A stretch of DNA of 63,253 nt from an uncultured Pelagibacteraceae bacterium. GTDB taxonomy: Bacteria; Pseudomonadota; Alphaproteobacteria; Pelagibacterales; Pelagibacteraceae. The notes beneath the pieces were generated by a model that ran no database searches, was not told the origin of the DNA, and was given only the letters and a program-made list of their open reading frames with translations. The stretch is taken from NCBI GenBank assembly GCA_902590845.1, contig CACIYJ010000004.1, forward strand, positions 1 through 63,253. Reading direction: 5' to 3'. The position numbers and the translations under genes are program-made. Below, one piece after another: positions 48,598 through 57,114 of this stretch (positions within the stretch are counted from its first letter, which is position 1; every line of letters begins with the position of its first letter).

Positions 48598-50064
48598 ATG
48601 AGTGAAAAATCTGAAAAATATTTGCTCAGCGGAGAAAAAAGTAAATGGGAAGTAGTAATTGGTCTTGAAGTTCACGCTCAAGTGACTTCAAATTCAAAAC
48701 TTTTCTCTGCTTCTTCCACAAAATTCGGAGCAGAACCTAATACTCAAGTTAGTTTAATCGATTCTGCTTTCCCAGGAATGTTACCCGTGATTAATGAATA
48801 TTGTATTCAACAAGCTGTTAAAACAGGTTTAGGTTTAAATGCCAAAATAAATTCTTATTCGGTCTTTGATAGAAAAAATTATTTTTATGCTGATTTACCT
48901 CAAGGTTATCAAATTTCACAATATAAAAATCCTATAGTAGGCGAAGGTGAAATCACTTTAGATTTGCCTAATGGAAGTAAAAAAGTTGGAATAGAAAGAC
49001 TCCATTTAGAGCAAGATGCAGGGAAAAGCATTCATGACCTTGATCCGAGCAGCACATTTGTTGACTTAAACAGATCTGGAGTTGCTCTTATGGAGATAGT
49101 GAGTAAACCCGATTTACGATCACCGGATGAAGTTAATGCATATGTTAAAAAACTAAGATCTATTATGAGATACTTAGGTACTTGTGATGGAAATATGCAA
49201 GAAGGATCTTTAAGAGCTGATGTAAATGTTTCTGTTAGAAAAGAAGGCGATACAAAACTAGGAACTAGGTGTGAAATCAAAAATGTAAATTCAATAAAAT
49301 TTATGCAAATGGCAATTGTTTATGAAGCTAAAAGACAAGTTGAACTTTTAGAGTCAGGTAAATCAATTGATCAAGAAACAAGATTATTTGATACAAAGAA
49401 AAACGAAACTAGATCTATGAGATCCAAAGAAGACGCTCATGATTACAGGTATTTTCCAGATCCAGACTTATTGCCTTTAAACTTAGATAAAAAATTAATT
49501 GAAAAGATAAAAAAAGATTTACCCGAGCTACCAGATGAAAAGAAAGAAAGATTTATCAAAGAGCATTCATTAACGACATACGAAGCTAATGTATTAGTTT
49601 CTGAAAAAGAAATATCAAATTATTTTGAAGAAGTGATTAAGACTTCTGATAAAAAACTAGCAAAGAATTGGATCATGGGTGATCTTTTTGCTTCTTTAAA
49701 TGAAAAAAATATTTCTATATCAGAATCACCAGTAACAGCAAAAAAAATGTCACAATTAATAGATTCAATAAGCTCAGGTGTTATTTCTGGGAGAACAGCC
49801 AAAGAAGTTTTTGAGATTATGAAAGAAACAGGCGAAGATCCGAAAAAAATTATTGAAAGTAAAGGCCTACAACAAAAGAGTGATCCTAAAGAATTAGAGA
49901 AAATAATAGATAAAATTTTATTAGACAACAAAGATAAAGCTGAACAGTATAAATCTGGAAAAGATAAGTTATTTGGGTTTTTTGTAGGTCAAGTAATGAA
50001 AGAATCTGGCGGCAAGGCTAATCCTCAATTGGTTAATGAGATTCTTAAGAAAAAACTTAAATAA
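48598..50064 (+). CDS. gatB: Aspartyl/glutamyl-tRNA amidotransferase subunit B
   Basis: A 488-residue subunit that activates the mischarged tRNA with ATP and transfers ammonia. [31 protein letters not shown] and [17 protein letters not shown] are the conserved core, and the C-terminal YqeY-like domain (from about residue 400) binds the tRNA elbow. An O-methyltransferase follows after 6 bases. Confidence 0.97.
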   Translation: MSEKSEKYLLSGEKSKWEVVIGLEVHAQVTSNSKLFSASSTKFGAEPNTQVSLIDSAFPGMLPVINEYCIQQAVKTGLGLNAKINSYSVFDRKNYFYADLPQGYQISQYKNPIVGEGEITLDLPNGSKKVGIERLHLEQDAGKSIHDLDPSSTFVDLNRSGVALMEIVSKPDLRSPDEVNAYVKKLRSIMRYLGTCDGNMQEGSLRADVNVSVRKEGDTKLGTRCEIKNVNSIKFMQMAIVYEAKRQVELLESGKSIDQETRLFDTKKNETRSMRSKEDAHDYRYFPDPDLLPLNLDKKLIEKIKKDLPELPDEKKERFIKEHSLTTYEANVLVSEKEISNYFEEVIKTSDKKLAKNWIMGDLFASLNEKNISISESPVTAKKMSQLIDSISSGVISGRTAKEVFEIMKETGEDPKKIIESKGLQQKSDPKELEKIIDKILLDNKDKAEQYKSGKDKLFGFFVGQVMKESGGKANPQLVNEILKKKLK

Positions 50065-50070
50065 ACTTAA

Positions 50071-50727
50071 ATGGGCTCCAATCTTAAAATTACTGAGAGT
50101 ATTGAAAGATATATAGAAGAATATAGCCAGTCATTACACCCAGTTCAAAAAGAGATCATTTCTTACAATGAAGGTTTAGGTGAAATCAAAAAAATGCAGA
50201 TCGCTGTATCTCAGTGCTATTTTCTAGAATTAATTATAAAAGTCACAAATTTTAAAAATATTCTTGAAGTGGGTACATTTACCGGTCTAAGCACATTATC
50301 AATGGCTTTAGGTTTGCCTAAAGATGGAAAAATTGTTGCTTTAGATAAAGACGCCAAAAAAAATCAAGCAGCGGTTAATTTTTTTAAAAAAGCTGGTCAA
50401 GATAATAAAATTAAAACTATTATAAAACCTGCTTTAGAGTCATTGAAAGAATTAAAAGACAAGAATGAGATTTTCGATTTAGTTTTTATAGATGCTGATA
50501 AAGAAAATTACCAAAAATATTACGATTATGGACTTCAATTAATAAAGAAAAACGGTTTAATTATAATTGATAATGTTTTATGGCATGGAGAAGTGGCTGA
50601 TCCAGAGAAGAATGATAAATTTACTAATATAATTAGAGAGTTTAATAAATATGTTAAAGATGATAAAAAAACCGAACAAGTAATGCTGCCTCTAGGAGAT
50701 GGTTTTACAGTATGCAGAAAGTTATAA
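50071..50727 (+). CDS. Family 3 O-methyltransferase
   Basis: A 218-residue SAM-dependent methyltransferase of the caffeoyl-CoA/catechol type. LEVGTFTGLSTLSMA binds SAM, VALDKD is the second acidic motif, and VFIDADKENYQKYYD and IIDNVLWHGEV hold the metal ligands (the two Asp and Asn). The small-molecule substrate is unknown in bacteria of this kind. It overlaps or abuts trhO. Confidence 0.9.
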   Translation: MGSNLKITESIERYIEEYSQSLHPVQKEIISYNEGLGEIKKMQIAVSQCYFLELIIKVTNFKNILEVGTFTGLSTLSMALGLPKDGKIVALDKDAKKNQAAVNFFKKAGQDNKIKTIIKPALESLKELKDKNEIFDLVFIDADKENYQKYYDYGLQLIKKNGLIIIDNVLWHGEVADPEKNDKFTNIIREFNKYVKDDKKTEQVMLPLGDGFTVCRKL

Positions 50728-51632
50728 TGTTTAATGTATTTGGATTTTATAAGTTTAAAAAACTTACAGCTTTAAAAAAAAATAAAATTATTCTTCAGAA
50801 TTTTTTTAATAAGACAAATATACGCGGTACATTAATAATTTCAAAAGAAGGATTAAATGGAACTATTTCAGGAAAATCAAAAAATTTGATTGTTGCTAAG
50901 AATAAGATCAAAAGCTTATTAAAATTTAGTAATTTTGATAGTGAAAATTTATCAAAAAGCAAATTCCAACCTTTTCATAGACCAAAAGTTAAAATAAAAA
51001 AAGAAGTAGTTCCTATGGGTATTTATATATCTCATAAAAATAGAAGAAATGATCATGTAGATCCTAAAAAATGGAACAATCTTATTAAAGACAAAAATAC
51101 TTTTGTTTTAGATGCTAGAAAACCTTTCGAATATGAGGTAGGTAGTTTTAAAAAAGCAATAAATCCTAAAGTGAAACATTTCAGAGAGTTTCCAAAATAT
51201 TTAAATAAACTTGATAAAAAAAAACCAGTAGCCATGTTTTGTACAGGAGGCGTAAGGTGTGAAAAAGCCTCTGTTTATCTTGAGCAAAAAGGTTTTAAAA
51301 ATATATTTCAATTAAAAGGCGGTATTTTAAATTATTTAAAAAAAATTAAAAAGAAAGATAGCATGTGGAGAGGAGAGTGTTTTGTTTTTGATAATAGAGT
51401 TTCAGTTAAACACAATTTATCAGTAGGTTCTTACTTTATTTGCAGTGGTTGCAGGAACCCTATTTCATTAAATGATAAAAAATCGAAAAAATATGAAGAA
51501 GGTGTTTCTTGCCCTAGATGTTATGACACACTCGCTAACACACAGAAAAGTAGATTTAGAATGAGACAAAAACAGATTATGCTTGCTAAGAAAGCTGGAA
51601 GAAAGCATATATTCCAAAAAGAATTTAAATAG
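50727..51632 (+). CDS. trhO: tRNA uridine(34) hydroxylase TrhO (rhodanese family)
   Basis: About 301 residues. An N-terminal ferredoxin-like part (FYKFKKLTALKKN, ISKEGLNGTISG) is followed by a rhodanese domain with the catalytic Cys in MFCTGGVRCEKAS (near residue 172) and a Cys-rich C-terminus (ICSGCR, CPRCYD). TrhO makes 5-hydroxyuridine at position 34 of some tRNAs with oxygen. The ATG at 50727 shares a base with the previous stop (TAATG); an ATG at 50712 in the same frame is the alternative. Confidence 0.9.
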   Translation: MFNVFGFYKFKKLTALKKNKIILQNFFNKTNIRGTLIISKEGLNGTISGKSKNLIVAKNKIKSLLKFSNFDSENLSKSKFQPFHRPKVKIKKEVVPMGIYISHKNRRNDHVDPKKWNNLIKDKNTFVLDARKPFEYEVGSFKKAINPKVKHFREFPKYLNKLDKKKPVAMFCTGGVRCEKASVYLEQKGFKNIFQLKGGILNYLKKIKKKDSMWRGECFVFDNRVSVKHNLSVGSYFICSGCRNPISLNDKKSKKYEEGVSCPRCYDTLANTQKSRFRMRQKQIMLAKKAGRKHIFQKEFK

Positions 51633-51640
51633 AGAAAAAA

Positions 51641-53014
51641 TTGTCTAAAAAATTAAACTTAACCAAAGATCCAATTTGGTATCTGCTTAGAAAAGTTACT
51701 ATACCTGCTAGTGTAGGATCGTTATTTCAAACCTTTTATAATTTAGTAGATACATGGTTTGCAGGTAGAATTTCTGCAGAGGCTATAGGAGCGATAGCTA
51801 AATCATTTCCAATATATTTTGTAATAATAGCTGTTGGTGTTGGTATTGGTGCCGCTACAAACGCAAGTATTGGTAATTTGATTGGGGCAAAAAAAAATAA
51901 TCAAGCTTCGTTGCTTGTTGCTCAATCAGTAGTTTTCGCAATTATAATATCTATTATCGTTACTTTATTTGGTCTAAATGCTTCTAATTTTTTATTAAGT
52001 GTAATGGGTTCTGATCCACAAAGTATTATTTTAACAAGAGAATATTTAGATATTATTTTTTACGGTACCTTTATTGTAATGATTCAAATTTCTTTAAATG
52101 GAACTTTGAATGCCCAAGGTGATACAAAAAGTTACAGAAATGTTTTAATTTTTAGTTTCTTTTTAAATATAATTTTAAATCCTATATTTATTTGGGGATA
52201 TGGTTTTATCCCAGCTTTTGGTATTGGTGGACTGGCTATTGCCACAGTTATTTCACAATTGATAGGAACTATTTATTTAGCTTACAAAGTTAACTCATGT
52301 AAATTAAGAAAATATTTATATATTCAATGTTTTATTCCTAAATTAGATTTACTGAGGGACCTATTTTCTCAAGCGGTGCCTATAATGTTTAGTATGTTGT
52401 TTATAGGTGTTGGTATTTTTAATATTTTATATTTTATAGGTCAATTTGGTGAACTGGCAACCGCTGGTTATGGTGCCGCATTAAGAGTTGAACAAGTTTT
52501 TTTATTACCAGTCATTGGCTTAAACACAGCTGTTCTTTCTATCGGAGGTCAAAATTTTGGTGCAAAAGAATATTACAGAATAAAGGAATTATATTTCAAA
52601 GCTCTTTTATTTGGATCATCATTCATGGCTGTAGCTGGAGTAATTTTATTTTTTGGCGCAGAATTTTTTGTATCTCAATTTACAAATAATGCTGAAGCAA
52701 TATACCATGGTGCAATTTATCTCAAAATTGCTGCTTTAATAGGACCAGTTTATCCTGTCTTTTTTATTACTACCGCAGTATTTCAGGCTCTGAAAAAACC
52801 TATTTATAGTTTGTATCTAAGTATTCTCAGATTAACAGCATTTCCATTTTTATCTTTATGGTATGTAATTAATATTAAAGCGGGTGATTATAATGATATT
52901 TTTTATACAATAATGGCCACTAATTGGTTAATGGGAATAGCTGTATTATCTTTTATTCCTTTTTTCTTAAGAAAAAAATTAAAGATAAGTTTTAAAAAAT
53001 TATTTGTATTTTAA
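51641..53014 (+). CDS. MATE family efflux transporter
   Basis: A 457-residue protein with about 12 membrane spans arranged as two similar halves, the multidrug and toxic compound extrusion fold. KVTIPASVGSLFQTFYNLVDTWFAGRIS opens the first half and FSQAVPIMFSMLFIGVG the second. It would export organic compounds using sodium or protons. The reading frame starts with TTG at 51641, with AGAGA 4-8 bases before it; no in-frame ATG is near the N-terminus. It overlaps the convergent ABC permease by 15 bases. Confidence 0.9.
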   Translation: MSKKLNLTKDPIWYLLRKVTIPASVGSLFQTFYNLVDTWFAGRISAEAIGAIAKSFPIYFVIIAVGVGIGAATNASIGNLIGAKKNNQASLLVAQSVVFAIIISIIVTLFGLNASNFLLSVMGSDPQSIILTREYLDIIFYGTFIVMIQISLNGTLNAQGDTKSYRNVLIFSFFLNIILNPIFIWGYGFIPAFGIGGLAIATVISQLIGTIYLAYKVNSCKLRKYLYIQCFIPKLDLLRDLFSQAVPIMFSMLFIGVGIFNILYFIGQFGELATAGYGAALRVEQVFLLPVIGLNTAVLSIGGQNFGAKEYYRIKELYFKALLFGSSFMAVAGVILFFGAEFFVSQFTNNAEAIYHGAIYLKIAALIGPVYPVFFITTAVFQALKKPIYSLYLSILRLTAFPFLSLWYVINIKAGDYNDIFYTIMATNWLMGIAVLSFIPFFLRKKLKISFKKLFVF

Positions 53015-53734
53015 TTTTTTTTCTAACTTTCTAACAAAATAAGAAACTAGCAAAATAAGCATTAAATATTCTAAAATCAGAAAAGTATAAATTTCTAGCG
53101 GCCTATAGGTAGTTGTAACAAGCTCATTTGCCTTTCTAGTTAAATCAGCTATTCCAATAATTGATACCAATGAAGACATTTTTAATACATAAACAAACTG
53201 ATTTCCTAAAGCAGGTAGCACAACTTTTATAGCTTGAGGAAGAATAACAAACCTCATTTTTTTCCAAAAATCCATTCCAAGCGATCCAGCTACTTCATGT
53301 TGACCTTTATTAATTGAATTAATCCCAGCTCTGAAAATTTCAGCTTGAAAAGCACTTTCACTGATTGTTAGTGCAATTATGCCTGAAACAAAAGGGGAGA
53401 AACTTATACCTAGCATTATTGGTAAGCCATAATAAATCCAAAGTATTAAAACTAATAAAGGAATAGCTCGTATAATTTCAACATATGCAATATTAAAATA
53501 ACTTAAAAACTTATTTTTAGAAAGAGAAGGTAAAGCAACCAGTAAACCTATAATCATTGCAAGAAATATTGAAACAACAGAAATATAAACTGTTGTAGTT
53601 ATTCCGCTTATTAAAAATTTAAGATTAGTTAAACCTTCAATATTGTTAGGGTTTAAGATATACCAGCCCCACTCATAGTTGGAATTACATCCTTCAAGAA
53701 ATAAAAAGAGAGCTATATATTTAATGAACTTCAC
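53000..53734 (-). CDS. Amino-acid ABC transporter permease (HisMQ/GltJK family)
   Basis: A 244-residue inner-membrane protein. The permease domain has about five spans; the EAA loop is visible as QHEVAGSLGMDFWKKMRFVILPQAIKVVLPALGNQ (broken here by its own length, about residues 145-180), the typical His/Gln/Glu-family sequence that docks the ATPase. The N-terminus MKFIKYIALFLFLEGCNS resembles a lipoprotein signal with a Cys at residue 16. The binding-protein gene lies 41 bases upstream. No ATPase gene is nearby. Confidence 0.9.
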   Translation of the reverse strand: MKFIKYIALFLFLEGCNSNYEWGWYILNPNNIEGLTNLKFLISGITTTVYISVVSIFLAMIIGLLVALPSLSKNKFLSYFNIAYVEIIRAIPLLVLILWIYYGLPIMLGISFSPFVSGIIALTISESAFQAEIFRAGINSINKGQHEVAGSLGMDFWKKMRFVILPQAIKVVLPALGNQFVYVLKMSSLVSIIGIADLTRKANELVTTTYRPLEIYTFLILEYLMLILLVSYFVRKLEKKLKYK

Positions 53735-53775
53735 GATTTAATTATATTGATTATTAGAATTTATTTAAACTTAAA

Positions 53776-54543
53776 TTATAGACTTTTGAGATTGTATTTT
53801 GCTAATAAAGTTTTAAAGAAACCTGATTCTTTTTTATTCTTAATCCACTTACTAACATAATCATTCCAAACTTTATCATTTTTTGCGACCATCATAGCTA
53901 AAAAAGCTGGATTTTTTTCACCATCAGGAACTATTGCTAACTGAGGATATTTAATAACTAATTTATTAGCTTCGGTTGAGCTTGTTATGTTTCCATCTGC
54001 TCTTCCAGCAAGAACTTCTTGAAAGTCTCTTGCGGGTGCTTCAACTGATTTTAGTTTAGATTTAGGAAAAAACTCTTTAGCCTTTTCTTCTTGCGATGTT
54101 CCAAGTGTAGTAGCGATTGTAACATTTTTATTATTTAAAGAGTCCCATGTTGAGAATTTTTTTAAATTTTTTTTAAGAACTAATGGCACTGTACCATATT
54201 TATAATAAGTAATTGTAAAACCTGCTACCTCAGCTCTTTTAGGGGTTTTCGTCACACTTGTTGAAATGTCGTATCTATTAGCTGTAATTCCTGAAACAAT
54301 TGTTTTCCAGTCAGTCGGAACAAATTTAACTTTAACACCCATATCTTTTGCTAGCTCATTCATAACGTCAATATCAAATCCTTTATATTTGTTTGTAGCT
54401 GGATCTTTCATTGACATAGGATCCCAGTCACCAGTAGTACCAACTCTTAATTCATTATTATTTAAAACTTTTTGTAATATAGAATCGGCGTTTGCATTAT
54501 TTAAAAACACTGCAAAAACTAATATGAAAATAATTCTTAACAT
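53776..54543 (-). CDS. Periplasmic amino-acid-binding protein, family 3
   Basis: A 255-residue protein with a signal peptide ([18 protein letters not shown], about residues 2-19). The SBP family 3 signature is seen in [13 protein letters not shown] and [17 protein letters not shown], and the second lobe has [14 protein letters not shown]. It resembles both solute-binding proteins and periplasmic cyclohexadienyl dehydratases (PheC); the permease right after it in the operon favours a transport role. The ligand is not predictable. Confidence 0.88.
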   Translation of the reverse strand: MLRIIFILVFAVFLNNANADSILQKVLNNNELRVGTTGDWDPMSMKDPATNKYKGFDIDVMNELAKDMGVKVKFVPTDWKTIVSGITANRYDISTSVTKTPKRAEVAGFTITYYKYGTVPLVLKKNLKKFSTWDSLNNKNVTIATTLGTSQEEKAKEFFPKSKLKSVEAPARDFQEVLAGRADGNITSSTEANKLVIKYPQLAIVPDGEKNPAFLAMMVAKNDKVWNDYVSKWIKNKKESGFFKTLLAKYNLKSL

Positions 54544-54556
54544 CTCTCGAATTTAT

Positions 54557-54584
54557 TTGACTCATTTGCTTAATTCAATATAAA
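54557..54584 (+). promoter_or_regulatory. Putative sigma-70 promoter of the thiV-like gene
   Basis: TTGACT (54557-54562) and TATAAA (54579-54584) are 16 bases apart, so transcription would start near 54591, at the first bases of the TPP aptamer. The same hexamers and spacing occur before rpsM. Confidence 0.6.
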
Positions 54585-54587
54585 ATT

Positions 54588-54655
54588 TGTCACGGGGTGT
54601 CTAAAAGACTGAGATCATACCCGAAGAACCTGACCGATAATTCAGTGAGGGAAAT
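54588..54655 (+). promoter_or_regulatory. TPP riboswitch (THI element)
   Basis: The conserved parts stand in order: CGGGGTG, then CTGAGATCATACCCG, then GAACCTGA, then GATAATTCAGTGAGGGA. CGGGGT pairs with ATACCCG (P2), GTCT/AGAC around AAA is a very small P3, and CTGA/TTCAG forms P5. P1 is short and weak by eye. AGGGA at 54648-54652, the 3' edge of the aptamer, lies 3 bases before the ATG and must also serve as the ribosome-binding site. Thiamine pyrophosphate binding would thus hide it and block translation directly, without a separate expression platform. Confidence 0.93.
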
Positions 54656-56104
54656 ATGAAAACATATTTATCAACAGAGATAACATTTATAGTAATTCTA
54701 GTTGTAGGATTATTTTTTATTGTATTGGGATATTTAAATTCTAAAAAAATTCCTGATAACAGAAATTATATAGTAGGTAATAGAGACGAGAAAATATTTT
54801 CATTAACGGCAAGTTTAACAGCTTCGGCATTAGGAGCTTGGATTTTATTTGGGCCAGCATCCGCAGCTACCTGGGGTGGAATAGGGGCTGTTATTGGATA
54901 TGCTTTAGGGACAGCTGCACCAATGCTATTTTTATATAACTTTGGACCAAAAATAAGAAAAGAATTTCCTAACGGTCTAACATTAACAGAATTCATTAAA
55001 AAAAGATTTGGTGTAGAAATACTTAAAATAAGCTTATTTTTAATATTATTTTATTTAACAATATTTTTAATAGCTGAGGTGACAGCAATAGCATCTTTAT
55101 TGAACTTTATATCTCAAGTACCGTTATGGATCACTGCAGGTGTTACTTTAATTATTTGTTTGCTTTATATATTGAGAGGTGGATTTAAACTTTCAATTAT
55201 TACAGACAAATATCAGTTTAGTTTTATTATATTAATCATTCTAGGATCAGTATTTTTGATTTTAGGAAATATTGATTCATCAAGCTACGAATTGATTAAA
55301 AGAAATTCACCTAATTTAATTGATAAAAATTATTTACCTAATTATACAGCAGGATTAACTTTTTTCATTGCTGTCGCAGCAACAAATTTGTTTCATCAAG
55401 GAAATTGGCAAAGAGTTTTTTCTGCGAAAAATAATTCTATTTTAAAGTCAAGTTTAGTTTATTCATCAATAATTATTTTCTTCATTGTTTTTTGGATGGG
55501 TTATTCAGGCTTAATATCCCATTCTTTAAATTCAAAAGTAATACCCGATCTTGCTTTTTTTGATCTAATATTAAATGAAAGAAGTTCAATTATAGTTATT
55601 GGTATTTTAATTTTGGCAATGTCACTAACACTAAGCACTATTGATACATTGATTAATGCTATCTCGAGTTTAATTATTGTTAATGGAGATCAAATTAACA
55701 AATCATTAGGAGGTAAAGAGATTAAAAGTAAAGCCAATTTAATAATTTTACTTTTGAGCGTATTAGTTTTTGTTTTAGCATCTAAAGGCTACAGTATTTT
55801 GTATTTATTTTTATTAGCTGATTTATTATGTTGTGCCGCAGTGATTACTATATTTTATGGTTTTTTTAATAAGAAAATTAACTCAAAATTAGCAGCATCT
55901 TCTATTTTTTGCGGACTTATATTCGGGTTACTTTTTTTTCCAAGCATGGATTTTCAAAGTAGTATTCTAGTTGGAAATTTAATATCAAAAGATTTGTTTA
56001 ATTCTTTAATTGTTGAAAATTTATTATTTATTTCTTTCGCTATCTCAATTGTTATTCCTTTAACAATGATATCGATTTATTCTTTACGTAATTCATTTAA
56101 ATAA
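54656..56104 (+). CDS. thiV: Sodium:solute symporter, probable thiamine-precursor (HMP) transporter
   Basis: A 482-residue protein of the SSS family with about 13 membrane spans. The first segment holds RNYIVGNRDEKIFSLTASLTASALGAWILFGPASAATWGG, a known start of this family. The TPP riboswitch directly before it points to uptake of a thiamine-related compound. In SAR11 a riboswitch-controlled symporter named thiV is held to import the pyrimidine precursor HMP, which those cells cannot make; assignment here rests on this context. It overlaps the convergent EamA gene by 28 bases. Confidence 0.8.
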   Translation: MKTYLSTEITFIVILVVGLFFIVLGYLNSKKIPDNRNYIVGNRDEKIFSLTASLTASALGAWILFGPASAATWGGIGAVIGYALGTAAPMLFLYNFGPKIRKEFPNGLTLTEFIKKRFGVEILKISLFLILFYLTIFLIAEVTAIASLLNFISQVPLWITAGVTLIICLLYILRGGFKLSIITDKYQFSFIILIILGSVFLILGNIDSSSYELIKRNSPNLIDKNYLPNYTAGLTFFIAVAATNLFHQGNWQRVFSAKNNSILKSSLVYSSIIIFFIVFWMGYSGLISHSLNSKVIPDLAFFDLILNERSSIIVIGILILAMSLTLSTIDTLINAISSLIIVNGDQINKSLGGKEIKSKANLIILLLSVLVFVLASKGYSILYLFLLADLLCCAAVITIFYGFFNKKINSKLAASSIFCGLIFGLLFFPSMDFQSSILVGNLISKDLFNSLIVENLLFISFAISIVIPLTMISIYSLRNSFK

Positions 56105-56949
56105 ATTATTACTGCTATCCAGATAAAAACAAAGCTTATTAATTTATGAATTACTAAAGGCTCATTAAAGTAATAAAGCCCTATAAAAAATTGCGCTGTA
56201 GGTGTAAGGAAAAAGATCATGCTTGCTGGACCTATACCTATTAGATTGAATCCTTTGGTGTACCAAAACAACGGTATTAAAGTCATAAATCCTGCCCAGA
56301 ATAAATAAAAAGATAAAGTAGGCTCATTAATGGAAAAAATATTTAAGTTATTAATTACCAAGTAAGAAAATAATACAAGAACTATTGGAGTCATTAATAA
56401 TGTTTCAATTAAAAGACCTATATCTGATGAAACATTAATTTTTTTTCTGATTAATCCATATAAGCTAAAAGTAACAGCCACCGTTATACCTATCCAAGGA
56501 ATACTTTTTAAATGATATAAAAGATACAAAAGAGAAAGTATAACTAACGAAACAGATATAATTTTATTTCTATTGTAAGGTTCATTTAAGAAAATAATTC
56601 CAAAAAAAACACTTAAAATTGGAAAAATATAATAACCTAAACTTCCATCTAAAAGATTATTTGTGCTAACTGCATAAAGCCAAGTAAACCAATTTATTGA
56701 TATTAGTAAACCTGTTATTAGAAATATTATTAAATTTTTAGGCTTTCTTATTAGTTTATTAAACTCTGGCCATTTTGAATAATAATTAGTGGTTATTATT
56801 AAAAGTAACGCTGTCCAGATTGTTCTATGAATTGTTAATTCTAAAGGCGATGCAAAAGATACAAATTTAAAATAAAATACACCTATAACACCCCACCAAA
56901 AAGATGCTCCAATAGTAAATAATGAGCCTTTAAATAAATTTTTCTTCAT
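56077..56949 (-). CDS. EamA/RarD family permease
   Basis: A 290-residue protein with ten predicted membrane spans, the drug/metabolite transporter fold. SFWWGVIGVFYFKFVSFASPLELTIHRTIWT at the N-terminus is the RarD pattern (broken into its parts: WWG, YWK-like YFK, and E-x-x-x-HR). The substrate is unknown; RarD was first linked to chloramphenicol sensitivity, and relatives export amino acids. It overlaps the convergent thiV-like gene by 28 bases. Confidence 0.88.
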   Translation of the reverse strand: MKKNLFKGSLFTIGASFWWGVIGVFYFKFVSFASPLELTIHRTIWTALLLIITTNYYSKWPEFNKLIRKPKNLIIFLITGLLISINWFTWLYAVSTNNLLDGSLGYYIFPILSVFFGIIFLNEPYNRNKIISVSLVILSLLYLLYHLKSIPWIGITVAVTFSLYGLIRKKINVSSDIGLLIETLLMTPIVLVLFSYLVINNLNIFSINEPTLSFYLFWAGFMTLIPLFWYTKGFNLIGIGPASMIFFLTPTAQFFIGLYYFNEPLVIHKLISFVFIWIAVIIYLNELRKE

Positions 56950-57018
56950 TTGACCATTTTTTTGATTGATTTATAAGTTAATTATTTAATAATTAGTACT
57001 AAATAAACTTGGTTGTCT

Positions 57019-57110
57019 GGAAGAGTGGGTGAGCGGTTGAAACCAGTTGGTTGCTAACTAACCGTACGAGTAACATCGTACCGAGAGTTCGAATCTCTCC
57101 TCTTCCGCCA
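57019..57110 (+). tRNA. tRNA-Ser (anticodon GCU)
   Basis: The acceptor GGAAGAG pairs with CTCTTCC, then discriminator G and encoded CCA. The anticodon arm GTTGGTTGCTAACTAAC gives GCU, reading AGC and AGU. A long variable arm (TACGAG ... CGTA) marks class II tRNA-Ser. The 3' end is 4 bases from the end of the convergent transglycosylase gene. Confidence 0.95.
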
Positions 57111-57114
57111 AAAA

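Noticed and set aside
54588-54655. Chance match instead of a riboswitch
   Set aside because: All conserved TPP blocks are present in the right order and spacing, and a transporter gene follows directly, so a chance match is very unlikely.
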